Shown piece by piece: positions 33,973 through 45,800 of a stretch of 64,000 nucleotides of DNA (the stretch's first letter is position 1; each line of letters opens with the position of its first letter). Source of the stretch: Cydia pomonella (lineage: Eukaryota; Arthropoda; Insecta; Lepidoptera; Tortricidae); assembly GCF_033807575.1 (NCBI RefSeq), contig NC_084713.1, positions 22,543,389 through 22,607,388 on the forward strand, read 5' to 3'. The translations under genes were made by a program, and so were the position numbers. Below the pieces are notes generated by a model. The model was not told the origin of the DNA. It did not search any database and saw only the letters and a program-made list of their open reading frames with translations.

Positions 33973-35002
33973 TACATAACTCTTGCGTAGAATAATGGTC
34001 CCGATGACTGTTCCTCCGAGTCCTCGTGGTTAGCCTTAATTTAAAATTAATTGAAGAAATATGTTTTTACCATATATTTTTTACCTACTAAAATGTTTCT
34101 AAATAAATTTGTGAGTTAAACCACCAAAAAATGTCTAAGTACAGACATTTTATTTGACAAAAATAAAAAATTGACCATCATCGACGCCAGAGGTATAGTT
34201 ACTGTGTCAAAAATTTACAGAAATATAATTCCTGGACATTCCACCAGCGACGGAATATAGTATAATACTATACCGTGGGCCCATACAACCAAATAGATTT
34301 TAAAGGTGTAAAGTTTCATACAAATTTTTCTGAAGCCGGTCTTTTTTTTGTTGAAAATTTGTTTCTATAAGTACTTGGTGAAAAACGCTTTTTTTGGCTG
34401 CGACGCTACCACTATGTGACTAGGTTTAGACATACCTACTGACATGTATTAAAGGTTTAAAGGGAACTCTCAAAATGGATCTGTAAATAAAAAAAAAACA
34501 AATCTTTAAAAAGCCGACGCGCACTTGGCCCCCATGGCCCCAAGGTTTCAACGCCAAACGCCGCAAACATGTAGCTGCTTCCTAGTGCTGCATATTTGCG
34601 GCGCTTGAGGCTTTCGGCTTTTACTTATTCGTTGCAATGTTTTTTCGCCAAGATGTAAAAAGAAATAACGTGTAGTTACAAACACACACACACGCAAAAT
34701 AATTTTAACCGAATTTGACCAAACGTCATATAACATTTTTGAGCTCGGGTCAGACTTCTATGGGCCTTATAAAGTCATCTAGTTTGGTAGTCAGACTCAG
34801 GGGCTTTATTATTTGCCTTCTTCCACAAACAATGGCTCTTTGCTATTAACAGATTAAATTCAGGACGTTAACCCACATACGTTTACGGCGTCGGCTTTAT
34901 TTACCAGCTCGATCGCGATCGGCTCTTTGACGGTTATTGAAGGAACGTTACTACGTTTGTGCGGACAACTATCGGTAATATCGGTAATTTTTTTTTATTT
35001 TT
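33973..35002. other. Unassigned AT-rich stretch
   Basis: Short CA run at about 34,682-34,694 (ACACACACAC). No coding or mobile sequence recognised. Confidence 0.4.
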
Positions 35003-35258
35003 TATTATAGGACATTATTACACAATTTGACTAAGTCCCACAGTAAGCTCAATAAGGCTTGTGTTGAGGGTACTTAGACAACGATATATATTATATATAT
35101 ATTTTTATAAATACTTAAATACATAGAAAACACACATGACTCAGGAACAAATATCCATGCTCATCACACAAATACATGCCCTTACCAGGATTTGAACCCG
35201 GGACCATCAGCTTCGTAGGCAGGGTCACTATCCCACTAGGCCAAACCGGTCGTCAAAC
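35003..35258 (-). mobile_element. S1 SINE
   Basis: TATTATAGGACATTATTACA, TAAGCTCAATAAGGCTTGTG, ACTCAGGAACAAATATCCAT, GATTTGAACCCGGGACCATC and CACTAGGCCAAACCGGTCGT, full length from tail to head. Confidence 0.85.
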
Positions 35259-35550
35259 TTTTATGTTTAAATGGATTAAATATATAAAAAAGGTAAAATA
35301 TAAGGTAAAATTCATCGTAAAATATTGCGTTATTAAGAAAATATTCTGTAGATATAATAAAATTAGAGCGAGTGCATGTTTCAAACACAAAACTTCTGGC
35401 TTTATTCCTACTATTAAAAAAATAATAATTGGTCAATAAAAGTGTTAATTGGATATAATACAATTATATATATCAAATATCTTGCGTGGCATTACAGTAC
35501 AGCGCAGTACAGATGAACCCCTTGCGACGGGCCCCGGTCAGACATTTATA
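35259..35550. other. Unassigned spacer between two S1 copies
   Basis: A-rich; ends in a short GC-rich piece (ACCCCTTGCGACGGGCCCCG) with no match. Confidence 0.4.
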
Positions 35551-35806
35551 AATAAATAAATAAATATTTGGGGACAATTTTACACAAATCGACCTAGTCC
35601 CAAACTAAGCAAAGCTTGTACTATGGATACTAGGCAACGATGTACATACGTATATAGATAAATACTTATATACATAGAAAACACCCATGACTCAAGAACT
35701 AATATCTGTGTTCATCATACAAATAAATGCCCTTACCGGGATTCAAACCCGGGACCATCAGCTTCACAGGCAGGATCACTACACACTAGGCCAGACCGGT
35801 CGTCAA
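35551..35806 (-). mobile_element. S1 SINE, TTTGGGG variant
   Basis: AAATAAATATTTGGGGACAA, CGACCTAGTCCCAAACTAAG, GGGATTCAAACCCGGGACCA and CACTAGGCCAGACCGGTCGT; the 3' half matches the plus copy at 11,563. Confidence 0.85.
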
Positions 35807-36056
35807 AAGTTAAAGAAAGCTAAAGAAAGAAAATTATATGTATCTAGTTCCTTCGCTCTAAACACAAAGCAAAATTATAAGGCTTGTATCGTTCGTATGG
35901 AAATTGTCAGTTTTGTCAATTCCCTTGCCTCTGGCCTCGATAAAAACAACAAAAATAAAAGGTTTACCTCGATTTCGTTATACCAGTATCGTAAAAAATA
36001 ACGGTGTTTGTTCCCTAGAGGAAGGAAGTAGGTATAGAAGATTCGTTTGCAGTGTG

Positions 36057-36327
36057 AATCGGTCTTTTTGAGTATATTGGTGAGATTAAGACACGCTTAA
36101 GATGTTTAAAAGATCGATAACTAAACGACATGTCAAAATTGACGTTTATTTCGATTCCGCTGTGATCCCAATAAGATCTATCTACGATATTTCTAACGTC
36201 GAAGTGACATTGGTTGCCCGAATTGAGCTGCTTCTGTCAATTATACGACATACAAACGTATCTAAATGAGAACTTATCTAAACCAGAACTTATCGTAATC
36301 GTATCTCATTCTTCGAATGGGGCCGTA
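36057..36327. mobile_element. CCCGATTCGA-type MITE, copy 4
   Basis: Body and right end match copy 2 (CATGTCAAAATTGACGTTTA; CTCATTCTTCGAATGGGGCC). The left end has decayed to GAATCGGTC. Confidence 0.7.
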
Positions 36328-36451
36328 TGTCAGTTAGCGGCGCTCATACTATTTTTCGTTAACGTTCGCCGCGTACGATGGGATTAACGTTCAAAGGGTT
36401 AACCAACCATCACCCTTATTACACAGGAAATAAAGTTAAACGAAAAAAAAA

Positions 36452-37289
36452 GCGGCCAAGTGCGAGTCGGACTCGCCCATGAAGGGTTCCGTACCATTTA
36501 TGACGTATTAAAAAAAACTAGTTACTAGATCTGGTTCAAACCAATTTTCGTTGGAAGTTTGCATGGTAATGTATATCATATTTTTTTTTTTTGATTTTTC
36601 ATTCTTTTATTTTAGAAGTTACAGGGGGGGGGGGGACACACATTTTTTCACTTTGGAAGTGTCTCTCGCGCAAACTATTCAGTTTAGAAAAAAATGATAT
36701 TAGAAACCTAAATATCATTTTTGAAGACCTATCCCTAGATAACCCACACGTATGGGTTTGATGAAAAAAAAATTTTTTTTTAATTTTTATGACGTATTAA
36801 AAAAAAACTACTTACTAGGTCTCGTTCGAACCAATTTTCGGTGGAAGTTTGCATGGCAATGTATATCATATATTTTTTTTAGATTTTTCATTCTGTTATT
36901 TTAGAAGTTACGGGGGGGGGGGACACACTTTATACCACTTTGGAAGTGTCTCTCGCGCAAACTGTTCAGTTTAGAAAAAAATGATATTAGAAACCTCAAT
37001 ATCATTTTTAAAGACCTATCCATAGATACCCCACACGTATGGGTTTGATGAAAAAAGATTTTTTGAGTTTCAGTTCTAAGTATGGGGAACCCCCAAATTT
37101 TTGTTTTTTTTTCTATTTTTGTGTAAACATCATAATGCGGTTCATAGAATACATCTACTTACCAAGTTTGAACAGTATAGCTTTTATAGTTTCGGAAAAA
37201 AGTGGCTGTGACAGAATCGGACAGACAGACGGACATGACGAATCTATAAGGCTTCCGTTTTTTGCCATTTGGCTACGGAACCCTAAAAA
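36452..37289 (+). mobile_element. P2-type repeat with two internal tandem units
   Basis: GCGGCCAAGTGCGAGTCGGA, units starting ATGACGTATTAAAAAAA at 36,500 and 36,789 (289-bp period), poly-G runs at about 36,625 and 36,912, then ACAGACAGACGGACATGACG and GGCTACGGAACCCTAAAAA. The 141-codon frame over its end is not a gene. Confidence 0.8.
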
Positions 37290-37650
37290 CAGAGTTCAGA
37301 AAAGTTTCGAATTTCGTTTTTGCTGCAACCAGCGAACTCTTTTATTTGCCCTGCCACGAACGGTAAAAACGAGAGATAACTTCGCCGTTGAAATTAAAGC
37401 TTTAAGAAGTGGAACTACGGTTGAATTTAGTTTGAAGTTGGTTTTTATTTCAGATTTACGGTAGCAGTCTAAATTTGACTAAATACTGGTAAGTGTAGGT
37501 GGTTAAATGTGGTCACTTGTTAGGTAAATAACTAGGGTGTAAATAATAAGACTGTTAAATAAGTACCTCATGTTCACAGACTACTTAGATACCGCATTAT
37601 GAAGCATACAAAGAGCACGAGGTACCCATACAATAATATAATAATAATAA
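37290..37650. other. Unassigned
   Basis: No homology to the flank of the other P2 copy, so the flanks were not co-duplicated. AATA repeats at about 37,631-37,650. Confidence 0.4.
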
Positions 37651-37915
37651 TTCAGCCTGTATAACTCCCTCTGCTGGGCACAGGCCTCCTCTTATGCGCG
37701 ATAGGGCTTGGGCTATAGTCCTCCCGCTAGCCCAATGCGCATTGGGGACTTCACATACATATTTGAATTTCATCGCAGATGTATGCAGGTTTCCTCACGA
37801 TGTTTTTCCTTCACCGAAAAGCTAGTGGTAAATATGAAATGTTTGGTACGAGCCAGGATTTGAACCCGCGACCTCCGGATTGAAAATTGGACGTCATAAC
37901 CACTCGGCCACCACC
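37651..37915 (-). mobile_element. S2 SINE, full length
   Basis: CAGCCTGTATAACTCCCTCT (3' end), CTAGCCCAATGCGCATTGGG, TTTCCTCACGATGTTTTTCC, GTACGAGCCAGGATTTGAAC (box B complement), CCTCCGGATTGAAAATTGGA and CCACTCGGCCACCACCG (box A complement). Confidence 0.8.
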
Positions 37916-39270
37916 GTTTCTAACCACACATAGGTTCAATTTTACTTGTCAAATGCTACGGTTTGAACGGCAAAACTGAGTTCTGTTGTACACTATAGTA
38001 TACTTTAACAACTCAAGTACACCTTTAAAGTTTCATCTTTGTAAATGTTTTTGATTTACACAAGTCCTGGTGGTAATTGTGGGCGTAACTGAAATAAGCA
38101 GCCACGCTACCATATCTACTAAGTTTGTGTGGGAGCGCTTATGTGTGGTGACCGCGATTGTCTTATATTATATGCTTCGTCTATTATAGTAGTCTGTACC
38201 TCGTGTTGCACGTCGTACACTTATTGTAAACCAGTGAAATTAGTTACTTTTTATAAAACGTTGAAATTATTATTATATGTTACTCTTAAGCAAAGATAAA
38301 ACATAACAAATAGGTGTAATATTGTAACGTCACGCTATAACAGTCTGCATAGCTGGCTGAAGTATTATGACTAGGTACTGAATAAGAAAATTAATTTACG
38401 AAGTATGTCATACATACTGTTATTTCACTTTTCTGTATGTCTGAAATATTATGTCAATTTAACGCTACGGCAAAGCACAACCAATTCGAAGAAACAAATA
38501 AAGGAGTGTATTGACATTAACGTGTATTACCGGTAATGGTTTCTAAGGGTAACATGTCAAATATAGGTATTGTTGTCTAATGGCAAAATCGCTAATAGAC
38601 ATGAATATCGTTATTGATTATACCGGTAATCAAAGCTTTAAGCATACCTAATTTAAAACCGGTAGTCAGAATACCGGTAACGATCCCTGAATTAAAGGCG
38701 ACAAGTTAAAATTGACACGGGCGCTGTCATTTTCATTTGAGACGCTCAAAACACGCTAGGTTAGGATGGCCCTTAATGCTGCGGCCTTGCCGCAGGCGCT
38801 GTCACTGCGCGAATTGAACTGATTGTTGTAATTATGGCAGTAATGCGTCGGCGAACGTCGAATAACAGGATGTCGGAAAACATCGATAAAAAAAGCATAA
38901 ATCCTGTGCCTGGCTTTGGAATGTTTAAAAGCATTATGTACTTACGTATAACCATACGTGAAAGAAGTTCCCGTGTGATCTATGCCCTAACGCCATTAGT
39001 CACACAACGCAAACGCAATAAGTGAATCGATTTCTTCGTCGCCAACTAACTTCGGGCACGCAACTCGTCCTATTGGAAATGTTTTTGTTCGAAAGCCACC
39101 AAATAAACGGCTGCCTTCACAAAACGTGTTTTACGACTTTTAGGTGTAATTAAGCTTGCGTTTGCAACTTTTGGGACCGTAAAATAGATTCCATTTGGAA
39201 ATTGCGACTTCTAGTAATTTTAGGTGTAATTTAATGTCGTGAAAATAGTACATTGTGTATTAACCTCTCG
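37916..39270. other. Unassigned stretch
   Basis: Contains ACCGGTAAT motifs at 38,528-38,690 and a short hairpin GCGGCCTTGCCGC near 38,780. Frames of 60-63 codons on both strands near 38,800-39,000 lack recognisable motifs. Confidence 0.4.
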
Positions 39271-39490
39271 TGTCTTCTTCCTGGTCTTGTCCCGGCATTT
39301 TTGCCACGGCTCATGGGAGCCTGAGATCCGCTTGGCAACTAATCCCTAGAATTGGCGTGGGCTATATTAGTTTTTACGAAAGCGCCATCTGACCTTCCAA
39401 CCCAGAGGGTAAACTAGGCCTTATTGGGATTAGTCTGGGTTCCTCACGATGTTTTCCTTCACCGAAAAGCGACTGGTAAAGAGCAAATGA
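39271..39490 (-). mobile_element. S2 SINE, head truncated
   Basis: CTTGTCCCGGCATTTTTGCC, CCACGGCTCATGGGAGCCTG, TCTGACCTTCCAACCCAGAG and CACGATGTTTTCCTTCACCG; the same 3' variant as 17,529-17,853. Confidence 0.8.
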
Positions 39491-39849
39491 TATTTAAAGA
39501 TAAGGATTTTAGGGAACTCTTTCAAATATCTCTTCCATTTTACTTTCAGCCGACATCCGATATCGGAACGGGTAATGTGAAAACGCTCTTTCACGAGTGT
39601 AGATGAAATAATTATGTAATGCAATATGATAGCTAGCGAATATTAATTAAGGGGTGTTCATTAACGGTAATAATCAATGTAATTTATACCTTAATGGCTT
39701 CAATGGATTAATATGTTTTCATGATTCATGTTTTTAATTATGCATCAAATTATTGGTGATTAAAACTGTTGTTAATAATTTTAGGGTGAATTTTAAAGAT
39801 CCTTTTGGGTCACTGAGCTTGTGAAGTAAGTTAATTAGTATAATTTATA

Positions 39850-40179
39850 TGACGGATCAATATCTTCAGACATTGGGCGTTGCTGGGTAATTCGAGTATT
39901 GAGACAATGATGGAAATCAAATGGTTCTTTATTTATTGGATACACAATTATCGAGCACTAAGTAAGACAATGTAGCGAGGACAGTTCCGTGGACCAAGGT
40001 GTTCACTCTAGCGCAGTCAGTCGGAGAATGAAACACGTCTTGGCCTGCCCGACTCCATCCTAGCGCACGAAGTGGGGCTAGCTGGTTCGATGTGACGTCA
40101 GCTACCCGATCGACCAATCATAGCTATTCGCGCGCTGCGCTACAATTGAGCGTCCGTACTACCCGATCTGTCTCCGACA
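39850..40179 (-). mobile_element. Candidate solo LTR (330 bp)
   Basis: On the minus strand it starts TGTCGGAGACAGATCGGGTA and ends TTGATCCGTCA. TATA flanks both ends (39,846-39,849 and 40,180-40,183). It is GC-rich, and AATAAATAAAG occurs about 75 bases before the minus-strand 3' end, as expected for a polyadenylation signal. Confidence 0.5.
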
Positions 40180-40282
40180 TATATTTATGATTATTTATTA
40201 AATTTTTGAGGGTACAGGTTTGTAAATGCTATCAGTATTATTTATTATAGAGTATTATTTTGTGATACATCTTTAAAACAAC

Positions 40283-40400
40283 AAACAAGTGAGAGTCGGA
40301 CTCTCCCAGATATACATAGTTCTAGGTCAACGGCAAGTACTCTATATTTTTTATTTCCTAGAAAGTATCGAAATATATGTTTTTGCGGCATAAACGGTCA
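40283..40400 (+). mobile_element. Decayed P3-type head
   Basis: ACAAGTGAGAGTCGGACTCT followed by TAGTTCTAGGTCAACGGCAA, which resembles the P3 body at about 18,297-18,320. No GACA block or tail remains. Confidence 0.4.
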
Positions 40401-41289
40401 TAAGCTTCATCAAAACCAATGAATTTTATACTTACAAACTAATTTATAGATAAAAAGTACGTCAAATGGAGGTAAATGGAAACTTTCTTTACGCATATTA
40501 CGCATCCGTAGTTTTTTTATTAAGAGACAAACTAGAGTTGGGGGCCGACTGCCATATCGTTCGATATCAAGTAACATGCGGAATTCGTCAAAACTGTTTG
40601 CAACTGACATTTTATTTCGAATAAAACTTCATCTCGACTGATATTTGAATAGTGGTCAAATCAAATTCCTTTGTTTCTCAGAGGTGTTCTAAATTTGAAT
40701 ATAATTAAAATATCGGCTATCGGTAACGTAAAGTAAAAATTACGATTTAACAGATGAAAGTTTGTTAGTAGGCCATTAGCTTATCGTTTTTGAAAATATT
40801 GTAGGGAACTTATGATAATGGAAGTAGATAAACGCATATTTTGCGTTCTTATAAATAACACGATCTAAACGTAACTGTTCTACCGATCCCCCGGGGCTCA
40901 ACACAAACCGCGTACGAAAGAAATGAAATTACACCCGCCACTGACTTCCAACATTTCCTGCAACGTTAGGAATAATGAAATCTTGAAAAACTCCTTCCCG
41001 TTTAGAATTATCTACCGTGAGATAAAACGTGGGAATCAACAGCAGCGTTTCTGCAAAAGCTGAAAATTCTGTCTGTGGTAAAAAAATGTTAGTACTCGTA
41101 AATAAATGTACAAAGTCAAAGTCAATATATTCTTTATTCAAATAGCAACAAGCACTTTTAAATCGTCAAATTTTACAAATATCATCTTAATCTAAATATC
41201 AGAGCAATTTATTGATGCAGTTATTATTGTTCTCAAAAAAACATTGAATTATTAAATTATTGAATAATACAATTTGGATTCAAACTGCA
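40401..41289. other. Unassigned AT-rich stretch
   Basis: No recognised coding or mobile sequence. Confidence 0.5.
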
Positions 41290-41475
41290 CTAGCATTACC
41301 GCTCTAAATAATTTTAGTTTTTTTTTGTATCAGTTTCTTTTTTATTATTATTATTATTTTAGTCATTTTTTTGTAATTGTATTTTATACTTAATTGTTGA
41401 TGTGCTTGTTTTTGTTTGTATGTAAATTCCATGTTGACGTGTAAAAGTGCCCTTGTGGCCTATGTGCTGCTGCAA
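41290..41475 (+). mobile_element. LINE-like 3' tail
   Basis: TTGACGTGTAAAAGTGCCCT and TGTGGCCTATGTGCTG match the tail at 17,150-17,190. The upstream part is AT-rich and not clearly shared. Confidence 0.5.
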
Positions 41476-41847
41476 GTGTTAAAATTACGGATGGAGTGAT
41501 TGATTGTGACTTTTTCTAGGGAAAGACACTCTCACTGCGTTCGAACGCAAAACTATCTCAACAGAAATTATGCCTTTCACCCAAAATAAGCACTCTACTT
41601 TTTATTTCGAACGAGGAAACTAAAATATATACGTATTTTTAAAAAAATCACCAGGTATAATTTTTATACCATTTCTAGAGGGTATTTTGACTTAACTTTA
41701 AAATGGGGAGTTAAATATCAAAATGCAAATTGTATAACAAATCCATTTGAAACCAAATTTCAATTGCTTCTCGTAAAAAATACTCGAATACTCGAGTGCA
41801 AAAACGTATCATTTTCAGCACACTTTTAAAAATGCATAATAGTACAT

Positions 41848-42060
41848 TACGATACAAGTGCGAAAAATAGGAAATTCGAAACGAGTGGCGATAAATTAAA
41901 ATACGACCGAAGGGAGTGTTTTAAATCGCCACGAGTTGCGAATTACCTATTCGCACATGTATCGTACAACGTTTTACAGTACATATGGTCCTTTAAATGT
42001 TCGACATAGTAACGTAATATGCTAATTTTCGTACTAGTGCGGTAAAGTAGCACCATATGT
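41848..42060. mobile_element. Two adjacent inverted-repeat elements
   Basis: TACGATACAAGTGCGAAAAA ... CGAGTGGCGAT (41,848 on) pairs with ATCGCCACGAG ... GTGTATCGTA-like sequence ending 41,966. Then ACAGTACATATGGT (about 41,976) pairs with ACCATATGTACTGT ending about 42,066. Confidence 0.65.
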
Positions 42061-42067
42061 ACTGTAA

Positions 42068-42135
42068 ATAAATAAACATAATAGGAACATTCTTATACAA
42101 ATTGGCTAAGCCCCACGGTAAGGCCAAGAAGGCTT
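42068..42135 (-). mobile_element. S1 SINE tail fragment
   Basis: AATAAACATAATAGGAACAT, CAAATTGGCTAAGCCCCACG and GGCCAAGAAGGCTTA. Head absent; it abuts the LINE fragment that follows. Confidence 0.65.
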
Positions 42136-42325
42136 AATTATGACATGTTTGTCTGGCATGTTTGCCGAAGCCGGCTTTGCGGCCGTCATGAGGAAAAGGT
42201 GTGCCTCGCTCATGTCCCGTCTGCGCGGCAGTCCCAATCGCATCTTGAGCGTGTTTGCTAACCGCTGGGACAACCTTATGATAGCCCGGTGGACGTCCAT
42301 GCATGTTGTCAAACACTGCTGACCG
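42136..42325 (+). pseudogene. LINE reverse-transcriptase C-terminal end, fragment
   Basis: The frame reads GMFAEAGFAAVMRKRCASLM, SRLRGSPNRILSVFANRW and stop at 42,322. It aligns with the last about 50 residues of the LINE protein at 51,097-52,117 (GMFAEVQVDDFFAIRRKTIA), so it is a 5'-truncated copy of the same clade. TTATTTATTTATTTTATTTT follows. Confidence 0.7.
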
Positions 42326-42504
42326 TATGTTGAGCTTATTATGTTTATTTATTTATTTTATTTTACTTTTTAATTGTAAATTGTAATGCTAGTTATTAAG
42401 TACATACATCAATTAATAATAATTAGTTTTTAAGATAAATAAAAAAATATATAAATATAAATTAAGTTTAAAGTGTTATTTACATACCCCGCACGAACTT
42501 TGCT

Positions 42505-42662
42505 TCCCTGTTTGGCCCAAAGGTTGACTGGTAGAGGTAGAGGCGGACTTAATGCCCCAAGGCATTCTCTACCAGTCAAGAGAATGCCTTGGGGCATTAA
42601 GTCCGCCTTTTGTAACTGTATATTTTTACTGTGCAATAAAGTTTAAATAAATAAATAAATAA
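42505..42662 (+). mobile_element. T1 LINE tail with inverted duplication
   Basis: CCAAAGGTTGACTGGTAGAG begins normally, then 42,541-42,570 is the exact reverse complement of 42,579-42,608 (30 bp, 8-base spacer ACCAGTCA). After that the tail resumes to GCAATAAAGTTTAAATAAAT. The inserted arm is a reversed copy of the tail's own GGCATTAAGTCCGCCT segment. Confidence 0.85.
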
Positions 42663-42719
42663 CAAAATTGTATGGGCTCTGTCTGAAATAAATGTTTTTA
42701 TTATTTATTATGTCTTTCC

Positions 42720-43290
42720 CATCACGGAACAATGGTGCTCCGGACCTTTGGGAGGCGTGCGCGGAGCCGAAGCCAACACGTAGAGGCCCTTTTGACACTT
42801 TAATGAAATGTAAGGGGTACACCTAGAGGATGTTGCCCTTGCCCGTGTCATGGGACGCACGCAGAGGCAGCACCCGCCAGGGTGTAAGGACTATTTGAGG
42901 GTTGATGGAATCTAAAATAAACTGGGCTATTGGGTGAAAGCGATGGACTAAATACTGGGCTATGGGATAAAAAACCGGACGCCTGCCTAATAAAACGGTA
43001 TTCAATTTTATTTCCGGCAGACGGTGACTCGCCCCCACAAGATGGGCCCCCACAAAAAGCGACATCTAGGATGGCTCAAGGGCAACACACCGGTGTGAGC
43101 GGCTCAGGGGTGTCGAGAGGTGTACGCCGCTTTCTACCCAGTGGCTGCGAGCAGCCACTGTGCCAACTCGTGTCTTATGCAATTTTTCACTTCCACCTCT
43201 GGAGCTTATAGCTCTAACGACTCCACTCTGGCCGGCCGGCTAAGGCAAGCCAGAGGCAGAGAATCCTTATTTATTATTATTATTATGACG
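42720..43290 (+). mobile_element. Probable LINE 3' untranslated region
   Basis: A long non-coding, GC-richer block with TCATGGGACGCACGCAGAGG, CACTCTGGCCGGCCGGCTAA and AGCCAGAGGCAGAGAATCCT, ending in a TTATTATTATTATTA run at about 43,270-43,286. A similar 3' end is familiar from lepidopteran LINEs, but I have no second copy here. Confidence 0.45.
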
Positions 43291-44414
43291 CTCTTTCAGA
43301 GCATGAGAAATCAAAACTTTTTTCATCACGACATCAATTTGATCACCGATGTCAGTGCCATTATTTAATTGATTACGGAGAAAAAGTTAAATGATGGTAA
43401 AAAAACTTTGAGCACCCTTCTAAATAATATTCACCGGCTCAACTTTGAAAACAGCGAAACTTATAATGGATTCATTTTATTTTTAACTTTTGTTAACGGT
43501 TTTTTGGGTTCGCAATTTTATTCGTGTATTACGGTGCTTTGACGTATGTTGTAGAAATATGGTTCATACTCTTAAATTATGTATTAGCATAAGCATAAGC
43601 ATTATTATATTTCAAAAATATGTTTTTATTAAGAGTAAAAAAATAAGTAATAACAATTCAATATACTCTACTATAAAGGAAAGGAACACAAAAATGCTTC
43701 GCTGCTAATGAAGTACTTTCAAAAAATTTACCCGTTCTATACCCGGTCGATGTTATTCGATTTATAAAATATATGGCATAACATCGACCCTTGTGGCACA
43801 CCGTGTCACGGTATTAAACTTCTTCATGAACTTCAAATGCGTGGGACGGCTCGAAGAACAAAGAACGTTTTTGAACAAGTTTCTTGCGAACTCTAAACCG
43901 TTTTTCCGTGAAACTTCTCTGATTTTTGTTAGGGGCTTCCGGCGGTTTGTATATTACTTCGCTTTGATGATCGGAACACTTAGGGATAAATTGAAAATGG
44001 CAATTTTTAGTGAGATTGCTTTTCGACAAAATGTCGTAATACAAAGATCAAAGTTTCTAGATTTTTAGGATCGAATCAGAAGTTGGTATCATATCGCAAG
44101 TTCTAAATTATAGGTATTGCCGATTACCTAGTTCATTTGCCAAATTTTTATTTGACCGAACACGTTATTTCATGAACCCGTTGGTGACCCTTCTAAAACC
44201 GTTTAAAAAAACCTCGTGCAAATGAAAATTTGTTAAATGAATTATCGGACAAATAATGTTTTGAAGTTGCGATGGCCATAGGTAACCTCAGAAGTTTATA
44301 AATGAGTAGGTAGTAGGTACTAATTATTTAATTAATAGGTAAATGCGGTTTTATTATGGAAATGATATTACATTTCTAAACGCTTCTCACTCACCCACCC
44401 TGTCATTTTTCGGT
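43291..44414. other. Unassigned stretch
   Basis: CGGTCGATGTTAT and ATAACATCGACC (about 43,744 and 43,778) form a short inverted pair. Frames of 76-91 codons at 43,793-44,068 overlap on both strands and have no known motif. Confidence 0.4.
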
Positions 44415-44512
44415 ATGGAGCTGTGGTTGACTGGTAGAGAATGCCACGAGGAATAAAAACCTTTTCTGTCTGTTCTATGTGCAATCAAGTTAAAAATAAT
44501 AAATAAATAATT
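44415..44512 (+). mobile_element. T1 LINE tail
   Basis: GTGGTTGACTGGTAGAGAAT, then TATGTGCAATCAAGTTAAAA and AATAAATAAAT; the AATAAA signal is mutated to CAATCAAG. Confidence 0.6.
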
Positions 44513-44777
44513 TATAAGTATTTTTCTGCTTTCTCATTTGGCCTCGTGACTAATACAATCAAAAGCTCTCTCATATCCAATTTTCCCAATGTTCCATTAT
44601 CGTTATACAGTTCATCCATTATAATTTTCAGTACGGTCAAGGAATTTAATTTCAGCACAAATTCATACCCTGCTCGACAAGAGTATGAGGTCCCTACCGA
44701 CTATCATATTGATTGTCACTCTACCCTGACGAGATACTAATTAGTACTGAAAACTACTGAAGGTACTGATTAATAAT

Positions 44778-44916
44778 GCCAGAGCTCAACGAGGGGGGGT
44801 GGGTTTAGGGTCGGCAACGCGCATGTAACTCCTCTAGAGTCGCAGGCGTACATAGGCTACGGAGACTGCATACCATCAGGCGGGCCGTTTGCTTGTTTGC
44901 CACCGACGTAGTATAA
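44778..44916 (+). mobile_element. F-family repeat, 3' end
   Basis: CCAGAGCTCAACGAGGGGGG, GGGTCGGCAACGCGCATGTA, GGCGTACATAGGCTACGGAG and CACCGACGTAGTATAAA. Confidence 0.75.
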
Positions 44917-45269
44917 ATTTTTTTTTAAATTCTTTAACTGTATACTACTCTCTTTGTATTATTCTAGAGTGGTTATTATAGTGCCTGATTAAACTCCAGA
45001 TTTCAATTATCTTTTCCACAGAGAAATAAATAGATTTCATTATCGCACTTCAACAATTGATATTTGACACAAAAACACCCCTAATGAAGATTGACTCGGC
45101 GGGCGCCGGGAATTTAAATATTTAAATTATTCCCGGCGGCTTCAACGGTATTCCGCTCGATAGACTTTTAGTTTTTTGCTGTATACTGTGGACTTATTGA
45201 AAGCATGTTAATCGGAGTATTTTGTTACATTGACACAAACCTACAAATAATTAAAAAAAAAATGTTGTT
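44917..45269. other. Unassigned, with a short palindrome at about 45,101-45,139
   Basis: GCGCCGGGAATTTAAAT and ATTTAAATTATTCCCGGCG face each other almost without spacer. Nothing else recognised. Confidence 0.45.
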
Positions 45270-45800
45270 TTCTTTAATCGATCATAATAAGAATGGGTCT
45301 CCCTCACAATCCCTAACTACTTTTGTCCTAAAGTCACTTGTTCTAACCGTTTTGTCGTAATAGGTAATAGCACTAAATCTCAGTCGTCATAACACTCATT
45401 TGTCATAACGTAATGATTGCCCAAAAAATCTAAACGTTCTTACCATAACTATCAATAATACTAATTTTATTAGTCATAACATCAGTTTTCATAAAAACTT
45501 TTGACTTAAAATCACTTGCCATAAACATTTTGTCCAATGCTGCGGCATCCACAAACACAAACTGTTGCCAGAAATATGGTGTTAGGTTAGGTGGTAAGTG
45601 GGACCTGCACAAAAACAAACTGTTGTCAGAAAAGTGGGTTAGACTTCCTTAAAAACAAACTGTTGCCAGAACAGTCACAGTGGGTTAGGTTGGGTTAGAA
45701 CTGCGACCTCTACAAAAACAAACTTGTTAGTAAAGTGGGTTAGGTTAAGTTAGAACTGGTTCCCCTAAGAAAGCGAACTGTTGACATTAAATTAAATTAC
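45270..45800. repeat. Decayed short-period repeat region
   Basis: From 45,270 to 45,530 motifs of the type TTGTCATAAC / TAGTCATAAC recur. From 45,550 to 45,800, ACAAAAACAAACTGTTG plus GTGGGTTAGGTTAGGTTAGA-like units recur with spacings of about 45-60 bp, roughly five copies. Confidence 0.6.

Noticed and set aside
37039..37464. 141-codon plus frame
   Set aside because: It reads across the end of a P2 repeat, its microsatellite and its unique flank; composition and position are those of non-coding repeat DNA.
45553..45765. GGTTAGGTT runs that look like insect telomere repeats (TTAGG)n
   Set aside because: They are short, interrupted and embedded in a 45-60-bp tandem unit; no continuous TTAGG array.
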